A stretch of 64,000 bases of DNA, taken from NCBI GenBank assembly GCA_031430595.1, contig JANPBU010000002.1, forward strand, positions 76,535 through 140,534, written 5' to 3'. The number at the start of each line of letters is the position of its first letter. The stretch's first letter is position 1. The notes beneath the pieces are model-generated. The model saw only the letters and a list, made by a program, of their open reading frames with translations, did no database searches and was not told where the DNA came from. Origin of the DNA: JANNBN01 sp031430595 (GTDB lineage Bacteria > Actinomycetota > Acidimicrobiia > Acidimicrobiales > JANYDT01). Shown here one piece after another: positions 42,593 through 52,085 of this stretch. The translations under genes and the position numbers were made by a program.

Positions 42593-43564
42593 TTAGATTT
42601 GGTGCGTGAGTTGGCTAGTCAGCCACTCGGCGACGTCGCGTCGGGTCCGCTTGGCGATCGTTGAATAGGGCGCGAACACATCGAAAGCATGCGGGCATCC
42701 CGGGTAGACGTGTAACTCGGTGGGAACACCGCAGCGGTTTAGGCGGGCGGCATAGTCAACGTCTTCGTCGACAAACCCGTCCAAACCGCCAACAACAATG
42801 AGTGCTGGTGGCAACCCCGAAAGGTCGGTGGCGCGGGCGGCAGCCGCGTAACCCGGAACGTCTGGCCCACCAACCGTGACGGGCAGATACGACGTCCACC
42901 CAAAGGTGTTCGACTCGGGCGCCCATATCGGAACCTCCCACGATGCCGAGGTATTCGTTCGCCGGTCGTCAATCATGGGGTAAAACAGCAACTGAAACGA
43001 CACTTCGATCTCACCACGATCGCGGGCGAGAAGAGCCAGCCCGGCCGCCAGCCCACCCCCAGCGCTCGAACCACCTACGCCTATGCGTTGCGCATCAATA
43101 CCCAACGACCAGGCATGCTCGTGAACATACCGTAGGCCCACATAGCAATCCTCTAACGGTCCTGGATATGGCGTTTCTGGCGCAAGGCGGTACTCAACTG
43201 ACACCGCCACCATTTGGTGTGTTTGGCACCACGACTCAAACCGGGCGTCATCTCCATTGGCCGTGCCCATGACTAGGCCACCTCCGTGCATCCAAACCAA
43301 GCAGGGCAGCGAACCATCGACACCAACGGGTCGATGAACTCGCAACATCACTTCGGGCTGGTCGCCAACTGCCGGAACGAAACGTTGTTCGATAGATACC
43401 TTTCCCGAAATCTCATACGGAAACTCGGTCGTCATCAACTCACGAGACGCCGAGAGGGTCTTTGCATTTACGATTCCGAATGGCGAAGGAAACTTCTCGA
43501 AAAAGGCAGCGATCTCGGGGTCAAGCAATGCCGATACTTGTTGTGCATCTAGATGCAAAGCCAT
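42593..43564 (-). CDS. Alpha/beta hydrolase, hormone-sensitive-lipase family esterase
   Basis: 323 residues. The oxyanion motif WMHGGGLVMG, nucleophile elbow GVGGSSAGGGLA, Asp in GGLDGFVDEDVDYA and His in YPGCPHAFDV complete the HSL-family catalytic set. Hydrolyses short to medium acyl esters; the natural substrate is unknown. It is a distant relative of the hydrolase half of the fusion at 16829-19438. Single gene, 130 bp from its downstream neighbour. Confidence 0.9.
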   Translation of the reverse strand: MALHLDAQQVSALLDPEIAAFFEKFPSPFGIVNAKTLSASRELMTTEFPYEISGKVSIEQRFVPAVGDQPEVMLRVHRPVGVDGSLPCLVWMHGGGLVMGTANGDDARFESWCQTHQMVAVSVEYRLAPETPYPGPLEDCYVGLRYVHEHAWSLGIDAQRIGVGGSSAGGGLAAGLALLARDRGEIEVSFQLLFYPMIDDRRTNTSASWEVPIWAPESNTFGWTSYLPVTVGGPDVPGYAAAARATDLSGLPPALIVVGGLDGFVDEDVDYAARLNRCGVPTELHVYPGCPHAFDVFAPYSTIAKRTRRDVAEWLTSQLTHQI

Positions 43565-43573
43565 AGCTGCCCC

Positions 43574-43984
43574 TTACCCGTCCAGCCCGAGCGAGCCAAG
43601 GTCAGACGGAACGTCAACGGCATACAGTTTCAAGACGTCAAGCGGCACAACTTCCAGGGTTCGCATGTGTGTCGACGCCAGAACAACGTGGGCGGCGTAC
43701 CCATCATTGTGGGCTCGCAACCAATTGAGCGCAGTCACGCACCAGCGGTCGCCCGGCACTAAGCCTGGAAAGCGGTATTGAGGCATCGGGTTCGACAGGT
43801 CGTTTCCGATACTTCGTTGATGATCAAGAAAGCCGGGCGTGACAACCGCACAGATGGTGTGCCGACCACCATCATCGGGACCTGTGCTGCAACAGCCATC
43901 CCGATAGAAACCGGTCATTGGCTCGGTGCCACACGACTCAAGCTCACCACCCAGTACGTTGCGTTCAGCTACTCGTTCACTCAT
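43574..43984 (-). CDS. DUF2237-family protein
   Basis: 136 residues from the ATG at 43984 (MSERVAERNVLGG). The frame is open to 44041, but the family begins here. Signature blocks: CGTEPMTGFYRDGCCSTGPD, HTICAVVT, FPGLVPGDRWCVTALNW. Several conserved Cys suggest a metal or redox role, but the family is uncharacterised. It ends 10 bp before the esterase start on the same strand, so they may be co-transcribed. Confidence 0.82.
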   Translation of the reverse strand: MSERVAERNVLGGELESCGTEPMTGFYRDGCCSTGPDDGGRHTICAVVTPGFLDHQRSIGNDLSNPMPQYRFPGLVPGDRWCVTALNWLRAHNDGYAAHVVLASTHMRTLEVVPLDVLKLYAVDVPSDLGSLGLDG

Positions 43985-44045
43985 ACGGCCAGTATTGCCT
44001 CGACAACGGTCGGAACGAAACTCATTGCTCAGTTGCATCAATGAC

Positions 44046-44115
44046 GCGCCGCCTCCACGAGGCTCACGTTTAGTAACCCTGCGACCGCTTTAAGTGAGCC
44101 TCGCCGAGGCGGCGC
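44046..44115. repeat. Long GC-rich inverted repeat upstream of the betaine operon
   Basis: Two 22-nt arms (44046-44067 and 44094-44115) pair as 10 bp plus 10 bp around a 2-nt mismatch, with a 26-nt loop. The arms read GCGCCGCCTC..CGAGGCTCAC. It lies between the divergent DUF2237 and aldehyde dehydrogenase genes and could be a leader hairpin. Confidence 0.8.
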
Positions 44116-44203
44116 GGTAGCTATGCACGGCGAGCCCGAAGTCTTTGCTCGCCTTGAATGGCCATCGAAGCACTCAATGGGCTCGAAGATCTACATTTGT
44201 CGG

Positions 44204-45661
44204 GTGTCAACTTCTGTAGGGCTGTTTATCGACGGAGTGCGCTGCGACGCGACGTCAGGCGAAACATTTTCGAACATCAATCCCGCCACCAATGAGGTGA
44301 TTGGGGAAGTGCATCAGGCCTCGACGGCAGACGTCGAACGAGCGGTGACTTCATCGAACGCCGGCTTCAACGAATGGAAGGCGATGAGCGGTGCGCAACG
44401 GGGCCGCATTATGAACACTGCGGTTCGAATACTGCGTGCTCGAAACGAAGAACTCGCCGCCTTAGAAGTCGCCGATACCGGCAAGCCCATTTCGGAAGCT
44501 GCGAGCGTTGACGTTCTCTCAGGTGCCGACTGTATCGAGTACTTCGCCGGGATGGCCGCGACCCTGCACGGCGAACACGTCGACCTTGGCGGGTCCTGGG
44601 GCTACACCCGACGCGAACCACTCGGAGTTTGCGCTGGTATCGGGGCTTGGAATTACCCGATTCAAATTGCGTGCTGGAAATCCGCCCCTGCCCTCGCAAC
44701 TGGCAACGCAATGATCTTTAAGCCAGCAGAACTCACCCCAACAACGGCTTGCTACCTTGCCGAAATTTACACTGAGGCCGGTGTGCCAAACGGGGTGTTC
44801 AATGTATTGCAGGGCGATGGTCGAATCGGCAAGGCCCTCAGTGAACACGCTGGAATAGCAAAGGTTTCGTTGACCGGTGAGGTTGGAACCGGCCGACTGG
44901 TAATGGCGCAAGCTGCGGCAACGCTGAAACACGTGACCCTCGAACTCGGCGGAAAGAGCCCCCTGATCATCTTCGAAGATGCTCACCTCGACAACGCCGT
45001 GTCGGCCGCGCTGATGGCAAACTTCTATACCCAAGGTGAAGTGTGCTCGAACGGAACCAGGGTGTTTGTTCACGAGTCGATCATCGACGAGTTTACGAAA
45101 CGGCTGGTTGCGCGAACCGAGAGAATGGTCATAGGTGACCCTATGAACCCAGCTACTCACGTAGGTGCGCTTATCTCCCGCGACCACCAACGCAAGGTGT
45201 TGAACTACATCGACAAGGGTCGAGCGAGTGGCGCGCGGGTTCGCTGCGGCGGCGGCGTGCCAGAAGACCAATCCTTACAACGGGGAAACTTCGTACTCCC
45301 TACCGTATTCGATCAGTGCACAGATGATATGGCGATCGTGCAAGAGGAAATCTTCGGCCCGGTGATGGCAGTGCTGAGCTTCACATCGGAAGCTGAAGTA
45401 GTAGGGCGCGCCAACGACACTCCGTTCGGGCTTTCGGCTGGTGTGTTCACTCGCGATATCCAACGAGCGCATCGAGTCGTGGCAAACCTCGAAGCTGGCA
45501 CGATTTGGATCAACAATTACAACATCACTCCGATCGAACTTCCCTTCGGCGGTTCCAAGCAATCGGGTATCGGCCGGGAAAACAGCCACGCTGCAATTGA
45601 GCACTACACCCAACGAAAGAGCGTGTTCGTCGAGATGGGAGACGTCGATGCCCCCTACTAA
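44204..45661 (+). CDS. betB: Betaine-aldehyde dehydrogenase
   Basis: 485 residues from the GTG at 44204. ATG codons at 44123 and 44177 are also in frame and no ribosome site decides. NAD-dependent aldehyde dehydrogenase: general-base Glu in TLELGGKSPL, catalytic Cys in GEVCSNGTRVFV, and the YTQGE context typical of the betaine/ALDH9 branch. It converts betaine aldehyde to glycine betaine. The 3' end overlaps the choline dehydrogenase gene by 14 nt, which supports the assignment. Confidence 0.9.
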   Translation: MSTSVGLFIDGVRCDATSGETFSNINPATNEVIGEVHQASTADVERAVTSSNAGFNEWKAMSGAQRGRIMNTAVRILRARNEELAALEVADTGKPISEAASVDVLSGADCIEYFAGMAATLHGEHVDLGGSWGYTRREPLGVCAGIGAWNYPIQIACWKSAPALATGNAMIFKPAELTPTTACYLAEIYTEAGVPNGVFNVLQGDGRIGKALSEHAGIAKVSLTGEVGTGRLVMAQAAATLKHVTLELGGKSPLIIFEDAHLDNAVSAALMANFYTQGEVCSNGTRVFVHESIIDEFTKRLVARTERMVIGDPMNPATHVGALISRDHQRKVLNYIDKGRASGARVRCGGGVPEDQSLQRGNFVLPTVFDQCTDDMAIVQEEIFGPVMAVLSFTSEAEVVGRANDTPFGLSAGVFTRDIQRAHRVVANLEAGTIWINNYNITPIELPFGGSKQSGIGRENSHAAIEHYTQRKSVFVEMGDVDAPY

Positions 45662-47312
45662 GTCGACCTACGACTACGTGATTGTTGGGGGTGGGTCGGC
45701 TGGTTGCGTACTCGCCAACCGACTCAGTGAAGATCCATCGACCACCGTGTTGGTGCTTGAAGCTGGCCGTCCCGACTACAAGTTCGATGTATTCATCCAT
45801 ATGCCAGCGGCACTTACCTTCCCCATCGGAAGTCGCTTTTATGACTGGAAGTACGAGTCGGAACCCGAACCGTTTATGAACGGTCGAAAGGTGTACCACG
45901 CACGTGGAAAGGTGCTCGGTGGGTCGAGTTCAATCAACGGCATGATTTTCCAGCGTGGAAACCCACTCGACTTCGAACGGTGGGCCGCCGACCCCGGAAT
46001 GGAATCGTGGGGCTACGCCCAGTGCCTTCCGTATTTCAAGAAGATGGAGAATTGCCTTGCCGACCCCACCGACGAATGGCACGGTGACAGCGGGCCGCTT
46101 GCGCTCGAACGTGGTCCGGCGACTAACCCGCTTTTTGATGCCTTCTTTGAGGCAACGGTTCAAGCCGGTTATCCGCGTACTGACGATGTCAACGGATATC
46201 GTCAGGAAGGGTTTGCCCCGTTTGACCGAAACGTTCGTCGAGGTCGACGACTGAGTGCTTCAGTTGCTTACCTTCATCCAGTGATGCACCGACCAAACCT
46301 TACTGTCGAAACCAGGGCGTTCTCAACGAAGATTCGCTTCAACGGAACCCGCGCCGTCGGCGTCGATTACGTTGGAGGTATCGGACCTCGCCGCAGTCAG
46401 CGATCTGTTGATGCCGGTGAAGTGATCTTGTGCGGTGGCGCGATTAACTCTCCGCAGCTTCTGCAACTTTCTGGCATAGGAAACGCTGATGAATTGAAGG
46501 CACTCGGCATTTCGCCAGTTGTCGATCTGCCCGGCGTAGGTGAAAACATGCAAGATCACCTTGAGGTGTATGTGCAACACAACTGCAAGCTTCCTGTGTC
46601 GATGTCACCGAACCTTAAGTTCTGGAAACGCCCATTTATCGGCGCTAATTGGCTGTTCTTTCGAAAAGGCCCTGGCGCCACTAACCACTTTGAAGGCGGC
46701 GGTTTTGCCCGAAGTAACAGTGACGTTGCCTACCCAAACTTGATGTTTCACTTCCTTCCGATAGCGGTTCGCTACGACGGCTCAGCCCCAGAAGGCGGTC
46801 ACGGATACCAAGTACACATAGGGCCCATGTATTCCGATTCACGCGGATCGGTAAAGATCACATCGACTGACCCCAACCAGAAGCCTGCCCTCAGGTTTAA
46901 CTACCTGTCGACCGAACAAGATCGACGCGAGTGGGTCGAAGCCATTCGAATTACTCGAAACATCCTAAAGCAGTCGGCGATGAGCCCCTACAATGATGGT
47001 GAAATTTCACCTGGGCCAAGTGTTGAAACCGACGAAGAGATTTTGGCTTGGGTAGCAAAAGACGGGGAAACCGCTTTGCATCCTTCCTGCACCGCCCGTA
47101 TGGGAACAGACGATATGTCAGTACTCGACCCGATGTCGATGCGAGTTCACGGCACCGAAGGTTTGCGCGTGGTCGATGCTTCATCAATGCGATACGTGAC
47201 AAACGGAAACATCTACGCCCCGGTCATGATGTTGGCTGAAAAAGCCGCAGACCTCATCAAGGGAACTACACCATTAACCGCCGAACCCCTTGAGTATTTT
47301 ATTCATAAGTAG
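45648..47312 (+). CDS. betA: Choline dehydrogenase (GMC oxidoreductase)
   Basis: 554 residues from the ATG at 45648, inside the end of betB. FAD motif YDYVIVGGGSAGCVLANRL, GMC signature 1 HARGKVLGGSSSINGMIFQRG, signature 2 GGAINSPQLLQLSGIGN, and the C-terminal catalytic region LHPSCTARMG with the final Asn in VTNGNIYAP. It oxidises choline to betaine aldehyde and is membrane-associated in relatives. With betB it forms the full choline-to-betaine route, next to a betaine/choline transporter. Confidence 0.93.
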   Translation: MPPTKSTYDYVIVGGGSAGCVLANRLSEDPSTTVLVLEAGRPDYKFDVFIHMPAALTFPIGSRFYDWKYESEPEPFMNGRKVYHARGKVLGGSSSINGMIFQRGNPLDFERWAADPGMESWGYAQCLPYFKKMENCLADPTDEWHGDSGPLALERGPATNPLFDAFFEATVQAGYPRTDDVNGYRQEGFAPFDRNVRRGRRLSASVAYLHPVMHRPNLTVETRAFSTKIRFNGTRAVGVDYVGGIGPRRSQRSVDAGEVILCGGAINSPQLLQLSGIGNADELKALGISPVVDLPGVGENMQDHLEVYVQHNCKLPVSMSPNLKFWKRPFIGANWLFFRKGPGATNHFEGGGFARSNSDVAYPNLMFHFLPIAVRYDGSAPEGGHGYQVHIGPMYSDSRGSVKITSTDPNQKPALRFNYLSTEQDRREWVEAIRITRNILKQSAMSPYNDGEISPGPSVETDEEILAWVAKDGETALHPSCTARMGTDDMSVLDPMSMRVHGTEGLRVVDASSMRYVTNGNIYAPVMMLAEKAADLIKGTTPLTAEPLEYFIHK

Positions 47313-47321
47313 GGTTAGCAC

Positions 47322-49283
47322 CTACGATGGAATTGGTGTGAGTCGATCGGCGATACCTTGCAGCGTTCGATCGAAAATGACAGCCATCACAACGATGCTT
47401 AAACCAACTTCGGCCCCAAGGCCGGTGTTACCACGAGTGAGTGCCTCAACAGCCTTAAAGCCCAAGCCGCCACCCCCGACCATTCCAGCAATGATCACCA
47501 TGGCGAGCACCATCATGATGACCTGATTGATCGCCAACACGATCGTGGGCAATGCAAGCGGAACACTCACACCCCATAACGTTTGGCGACGGGTTGCACC
47601 GAAACTGGTCGAAGCCTCAATGGGGGCGTGGTCAACCTGGCGAACCCCAAGCGCGGCGATTCTGATTCCGGCCGGTATTGCGTAGAGCACCGATGCGATA
47701 ATGCCAGGCACCGGCGACACGGTGAACAGCATCACAAACGGAATCGTGTAGATCAGCGACGGAACCGTTTGCAGTGCGTCAAGTACCGGCGACAGCATCT
47801 TTTCGATTCGTGGATTTCGGCCCGCAAAAATGCCAACGGGGATAGCGACTGCGGCCGAGATGGTGACGGCCACAACCGACTGAACGAGTGTTTCGATACT
47901 GGTACCCCACATACCAACCAGCCCAATCGCCGATAGACCTACCACCGAGAAGACGGCAAGTTTCCAACCTCTTGCGAAATACGCGGCTGCTGCCGTGATA
48001 GCGACCAGAACCGGCCAAACAATAACCGTGCTTAAGAGTTTGATCCCTTTGACCAGTACATATCGCACCGTGGTGTCGTTGATCCAACGGGTCACGTCAG
48101 AGATGTGATTTCGCAACCAAATGAATCCGTCATCAATGGGGTTCACAATCGAGGCATCGAACCTGAATGGAACATCAATCCAGCCGAAGAGACGCCCGAT
48201 CGCAACGACTGTGAACAACCCTGCGACCATGGCGAGTCGACGGTTACGGTGCGACTGAAAACGCGACTTCAACTCATTAGGTGTGGTGGTTGTTCCAGAT
48301 GCCGTTTCTATAAAGGTTCGAGTAATCCGATCGAATGCGATCGCGATAGCCACGATGGCGAACCCGGCGACCATACCTCGACCCGGTGAGCGTTGATTAA
48401 GCGTGAGCAATACCGCTTGCCCTAAACCTCCGGCACCGACTAGCGACGCAATCACAACGATGCCAAGCGCCATATTGATGGTTTGATTGATGCCCGTCAT
48501 GATCGACGGGAGCGCGGTTGGTAGCTGCACCTTTGTGAGTAATTGGCGACGCGACGAGCCAAACATGGTTCCTGCTTCGACCATCGCAGGGGGAACCTCT
48601 AATATGCCGAGTGCCGTGAGGCGAACTACCGGCGGCAGCGCATAGATCACCGTTGCCAATGCAGCCGGCACCGCCCCAATACCGAACAGCAAAACAATTG
48701 GAATGAGGTAGACGGTCGACGGAATGGTTTGCATTGCATCGAGTGTTGGGCGCACGATTCGATTGACCCGGGGTGAAAGGGCCGAGCCAACGCCAAGAGG
48801 TACACCAATAAGTATGCTTACTACAACCGATACCAGCATTAGGGCAATCGTTTCAATGCTTTGATCCCACAGGCCAACCATTGCGGGATATAGCAACGCT
48901 ATCCCGGTAACAATCGTGCGTTTAGCTTGCCCTTTGCGCGCCACGATCGCCATACCTGTAAGTGGAAGACAAAACCAAGGAACCCATTGCAAGATCGACT
49001 CGATCCCGTTCAGCGCACCTTCCATCACGTCGCTCACGGGGTTAAAAAACCACCTGAACAACACGCTCGTGGTTCGATGGGTCTGAAACCACCGCTGAAG
49101 ATCGTTCACTGGGTTCGAAAGGCTTGTATCGAGCCGTGCTGGGAACGACGACGCAACACCCACCGCTCGTAAAATGACCTGCAGCAGAACTGCAAGTACA
49201 CATATGGAACCGAAAATGGCCAAGGGTCGCGAAACCGTTGATCGTTTTCGAAGCACCCTCTCGGTGATGTTAACGACAGTCAT
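47322..49283 (-). CDS. Glycine betaine/proline-type ABC permease with two tandem permease domains
   Basis: 653 residues. Two complete ProW-like halves are fused: each has a long N-terminal helical part, then a permease core with an EAA-type loop. The first has AGTMFGSSRRQLLTKVQLPTA and the second EASTSFGATRRQTLWGVSVP. Each half has a GVPLGVGS- or PVGIFAGRN-like segment typical of the OpuAB/ProW family. One polypeptide can thus form the whole channel. It overlaps the ATPase gene by 4 nt and is convergent with betA (9-bp gap). Confidence 0.9.
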   Translation of the reverse strand: MTVVNITERVLRKRSTVSRPLAIFGSICVLAVLLQVILRAVGVASSFPARLDTSLSNPVNDLQRWFQTHRTTSVLFRWFFNPVSDVMEGALNGIESILQWVPWFCLPLTGMAIVARKGQAKRTIVTGIALLYPAMVGLWDQSIETIALMLVSVVVSILIGVPLGVGSALSPRVNRIVRPTLDAMQTIPSTVYLIPIVLLFGIGAVPAALATVIYALPPVVRLTALGILEVPPAMVEAGTMFGSSRRQLLTKVQLPTALPSIMTGINQTINMALGIVVIASLVGAGGLGQAVLLTLNQRSPGRGMVAGFAIVAIAIAFDRITRTFIETASGTTTTPNELKSRFQSHRNRRLAMVAGLFTVVAIGRLFGWIDVPFRFDASIVNPIDDGFIWLRNHISDVTRWINDTTVRYVLVKGIKLLSTVIVWPVLVAITAAAAYFARGWKLAVFSVVGLSAIGLVGMWGTSIETLVQSVVAVTISAAVAIPVGIFAGRNPRIEKMLSPVLDALQTVPSLIYTIPFVMLFTVSPVPGIIASVLYAIPAGIRIAALGVRQVDHAPIEASTSFGATRRQTLWGVSVPLALPTIVLAINQVIMMVLAMVIIAGMVGGGGLGFKAVEALTRGNTGLGAEVGLSIVVMAVIFDRTLQGIADRLTPIPS

Positions 49284-50320
49284 CGTCGATCGCCTTCAAC
49301 CAGGGCGATCACCAGTTCACGATTAACCGTCCCGAGAATGGTTGAACCCTCAGCTGACTTGACCCCGATTGGCTCGGGTGAACTCAGTAACATGGGCACC
49401 ACCTCTGACACCGTTTGGTACGAATGAACCCAGCGGTCACACGAAGCGGGTGGCATCGTTTCTGACAACACCGCCGGTATGCAAATCACCTTGGTCTTCG
49501 GCACGGAGTTCGTGAATTCTTTTACATATTCGGTCGCCGGCGACGCCACGATTTCCTCGGGGGTGCCAACCTGTTCGAACACGCCGTCTTTCATGATTGC
49601 GATTCGGTCGCCGAGCCGAAGGGCCTCATCAAAATCGTGAGTGATGAACACAAGCGTGCGCTGCAATGTGGCCTGAAGTCGAAGCAATTCACCTTGCATG
49701 TCACGGCGAATCAGGGGGTCGAGGGCCGAGAATGGTTCATCAAAAAACAACACGCTTGGTTCGACCGCTAGTGCCCTGGCGAGGCCAACACGCTGTTGCA
49801 TTCCACCAGATAGCTGCTGCGGAAAATGGTTCGCCCAGTCACTGAGCCCTACCGTTTCAAGCACCCCCTGCGCGCGTTGGCGGCGCTCATCTTTTCCGAC
49901 TCCCTGCACTTCGAGGCCGTACGCAACGTTGTCGATTACTCGCCGGTGCGGAAACAATCCGAAGTGTTGAAACACCATTGACATCGTGGTTCGACGCAGG
50001 TCACGTAATCCGTTGGCATCGAGCGCAGTGACGTCGGTACCGTTCACGGTGACGCGTCCGGCGCTTGGTTCGACAAGGCGCGACATGCACCGAATCAAGG
50101 TCGACTTTCCGCTGCCGGAAAGGCCCATCACCACAAACGTTTCGCCGGAAGCAACTTCAAACGACACGTCACGCACACCAACCGTCGCGCCGGTTTGGGT
50201 AGAAATCTGGGTGCGCGTCAAACCCGTTCGAGCAAGTTCAACGACCTGATCGTCGGTAACTGACTTGCGTGAACTAAAGACTTTGTAGAGGTTTTCGACA
50301 CAAATCGCTGTCGCAGTCAT
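49280..50320 (-). CDS. Glycine betaine/proline-type ABC ATPase
   Basis: 346 residues. Walker A GLSGSGKSTL, signature LSGGMQQRVGLARAL, Walker B VLFFDEPFSALDP, and His loop FITHDFDEAL, all in ProV/OpuAA order. The N-terminal extension with VELARTGLTRTQI is usual in ProV. The C-terminal ~80 residues are in the position of the CBS pair but are short and degenerate, so ionic-strength sensing may be altered. First gene of the minus-strand transport operon, divergent from the binding lipoprotein gene. Confidence 0.92.
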   Translation of the reverse strand: MTATAICVENLYKVFSSRKSVTDDQVVELARTGLTRTQISTQTGATVGVRDVSFEVASGETFVVMGLSGSGKSTLIRCMSRLVEPSAGRVTVNGTDVTALDANGLRDLRRTTMSMVFQHFGLFPHRRVIDNVAYGLEVQGVGKDERRQRAQGVLETVGLSDWANHFPQQLSGGMQQRVGLARALAVEPSVLFFDEPFSALDPLIRRDMQGELLRLQATLQRTLVFITHDFDEALRLGDRIAIMKDGVFEQVGTPEEIVASPATEYVKEFTNSVPKTKVICIPAVLSETMPPASCDRWVHSYQTVSEVVPMLLSSPEPIGVKSAEGSTILGTVNRELVIALVEGDRR

Positions 50321-50432
50321 GACGACATTGAATGTATCGGCATCTCACACTCCTTGTGTCGATTGTCACCACGTGGAACACTTTGCATCTGACCTGCGTT
50401 GCGGCCACCGCGACGTTTACTAGGGGGAACTC

Positions 50433-51410
50433 ATGATTCGTCGTCGAAGTGCGTCGCTGTACATAGCGGCCTTTGCAGGAAGTGCACTCATTCTGAGTGC
50501 GTGTGGTGGTTCAAGTAGCCCGGCCGCCAGCGCCGACAAGAAGGTCAGCTCAGCTAACAAAGCAACGATCAAGATCGTTCAAAACTCGTGGACGGCCTCG
50601 GCCCTTGAAGCCGAGATGGCCAAGCAGATCATCGAAACGAACCTCGGAAACAAGGTCGAGATTGTCACGATTGACGAAAACGCTATGTTCGCTGGCCTTT
50701 CTGCGGGCGACGTTGATGCCGTGCTCGAAATCTGGCCGTCGGGTGTAAACGCTGACGAGCAAAAGTTCATCGACGACGGGTCGGTGAAGAACATGGGCTT
50801 ACTTGGCGCTGTAGGAAAAATTGGTTGGTGGGTGCCCGACTACGTGATCGAACAGAACCCTTCATTGGCTACCTCCGAAGGTCTCGCTGACCCGGCCATT
50901 GCAAAACTGTTTGCCACCGCTGAAACCGGTAACCGCGGACGATTCCTTGGTACCGACCCGTCATATTCACAGTACGACGAAGCAATCGTCAAGAACCTGA
51001 ACCTTCCCTTCGACGTGAAGTACTCAGGGTCTGAAGCAGCCACGGTGGCCGAGATTGACGCCCGTGTTGCGAAAAAGGAGCCGGTGCTTTTGTACTGGTG
51101 GACACCGACCGCGGCCGTGTCGAAGTACAACTTGAAAAACGTCAAGCTTCCAGCCCATACCGATGCTTGCTACGCCGATGCTGCAAAAGCCGACTGCGAT
51201 TATCCGGAAGACCCATTGTTCAAAGCAGCATCAGCGAAACTTGAATCCAAAGATGCCGCTGTGTTCAAGTTCATTCAGAAGTTCTCACTGTCAACCGAAG
51301 ATCAGTTGGCGATGCTTCCTTCCGCTGAAATCGACAAGAAGCCCGCCGCTGAGGTCGTGAAACTTTGGCTTGCATCGAACCAAGACAAAGTCAAGGCCTG
51401 GCTCGAATAA
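50433..51410 (+). CDS. Glycine betaine/choline ABC transporter substrate-binding lipoprotein
   Basis: 325 residues. Basic start MIRRRSASLYIAAFAG and lipobox LILSACGG give an anchored lipoprotein. The mature part is an OpuAC/ProX-type type-II binding fold (QNSWTASALEAEMAKQIIE, DAVLEIWPSG, LLYWWTPTAAV). The Trp-rich WWTP region is in keeping with an aromatic box for quaternary ammonium. AGGGGG ribosome site 6 nt before the ATG. Separate from, but divergent to, the ATPase-permease operon, with a ~110-bp shared promoter region. Confidence 0.9.
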   Translation: MIRRRSASLYIAAFAGSALILSACGGSSSPAASADKKVSSANKATIKIVQNSWTASALEAEMAKQIIETNLGNKVEIVTIDENAMFAGLSAGDVDAVLEIWPSGVNADEQKFIDDGSVKNMGLLGAVGKIGWWVPDYVIEQNPSLATSEGLADPAIAKLFATAETGNRGRFLGTDPSYSQYDEAIVKNLNLPFDVKYSGSEAATVAEIDARVAKKEPVLLYWWTPTAAVSKYNLKNVKLPAHTDACYADAAKADCDYPEDPLFKAASAKLESKDAAVFKFIQKFSLSTEDQLAMLPSAEIDKKPAAEVVKLWLASNQDKVKAWLE

Positions 51411-51437
51411 GTCAGCGATGATGCGACGCTGGCCAAG

Positions 51438-52085
51438 CTAAATAAGGCGATGGTCACTCGCCCATCTGGTCAGTTCTTTGCGGTTGGAAAGTTGCAATTT
51501 GCGAAGAACTGACGACACATGGGTTTCAATAGTTTTTACCGAAAGCGTGAGTTGGCGAGCAACCTCTTTGTATGCATACCCACGAGCTATTAGGCGAAGT
51601 ACTTCACGTTCGCGCGGGGTCAGTGAGTTGAGGTCTTCGTCGACACTCATAGGGGTGCCTCCCGTAAACGCATCGAGTACAAAACCAGCGAGCCGTGGCG
51701 AAAAGACAGCATCTCCGACGGCTACTCGTTCAATAGCATCGATCAGTTCGAGGGTTTCGATGGTCTTGGTGACGTACCCCCGTGCCCCCGCTCGAATTAC
51801 CGAGATCACATCCTCAGGTGAATCCGAAACCGATATTGCGAGAAACTGAACTTCGGGGGCCTGCAGTGCAACGGCAGCCGCAACCGAAGCACCTGATTCG
51901 TTTCCAAGGTGGACATCAAGTAGCACCACATTTGGGCGTCGGTCGAGCGTCAATTCAATCGCAGATTCGGCATCAGAAGCTTCCCCAATGATCTCGATTC
52001 GGTCAGCGCCTTGACGTGTGAGTTCCGCCCGAACCCCGGCACGAAATAGGTGATGGTCATCGACGAGAAGCACAGAAACAGTCAT
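51438..52085 (-). CDS. NarL/LuxR-type response regulator
   Basis: 215 residues. Receiver domain with phospho-acceptor Asp in NVVLLDVHLG, switch Lys in GYVTKTIET. C-terminal LuxR HTH: LTPREREVLRLIARGYAYKE, then LTLSVKTIETHVSSVLRKL. It overlaps the PspC-kinase gene by 4 nt (ATGA), so the pair is a two-component system. Targets may include the divergent pspC-like gene at 53616 and itself. Confidence 0.93.
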   Translation of the reverse strand: MTVSVLLVDDHHLFRAGVRAELTRQGADRIEIIGEASDAESAIELTLDRRPNVVLLDVHLGNESGASVAAAVALQAPEVQFLAISVSDSPEDVISVIRAGARGYVTKTIETLELIDAIERVAVGDAVFSPRLAGFVLDAFTGGTPMSVDEDLNSLTPREREVLRLIARGYAYKEVARQLTLSVKTIETHVSSVLRKLQLSNRKELTRWASDHRLI

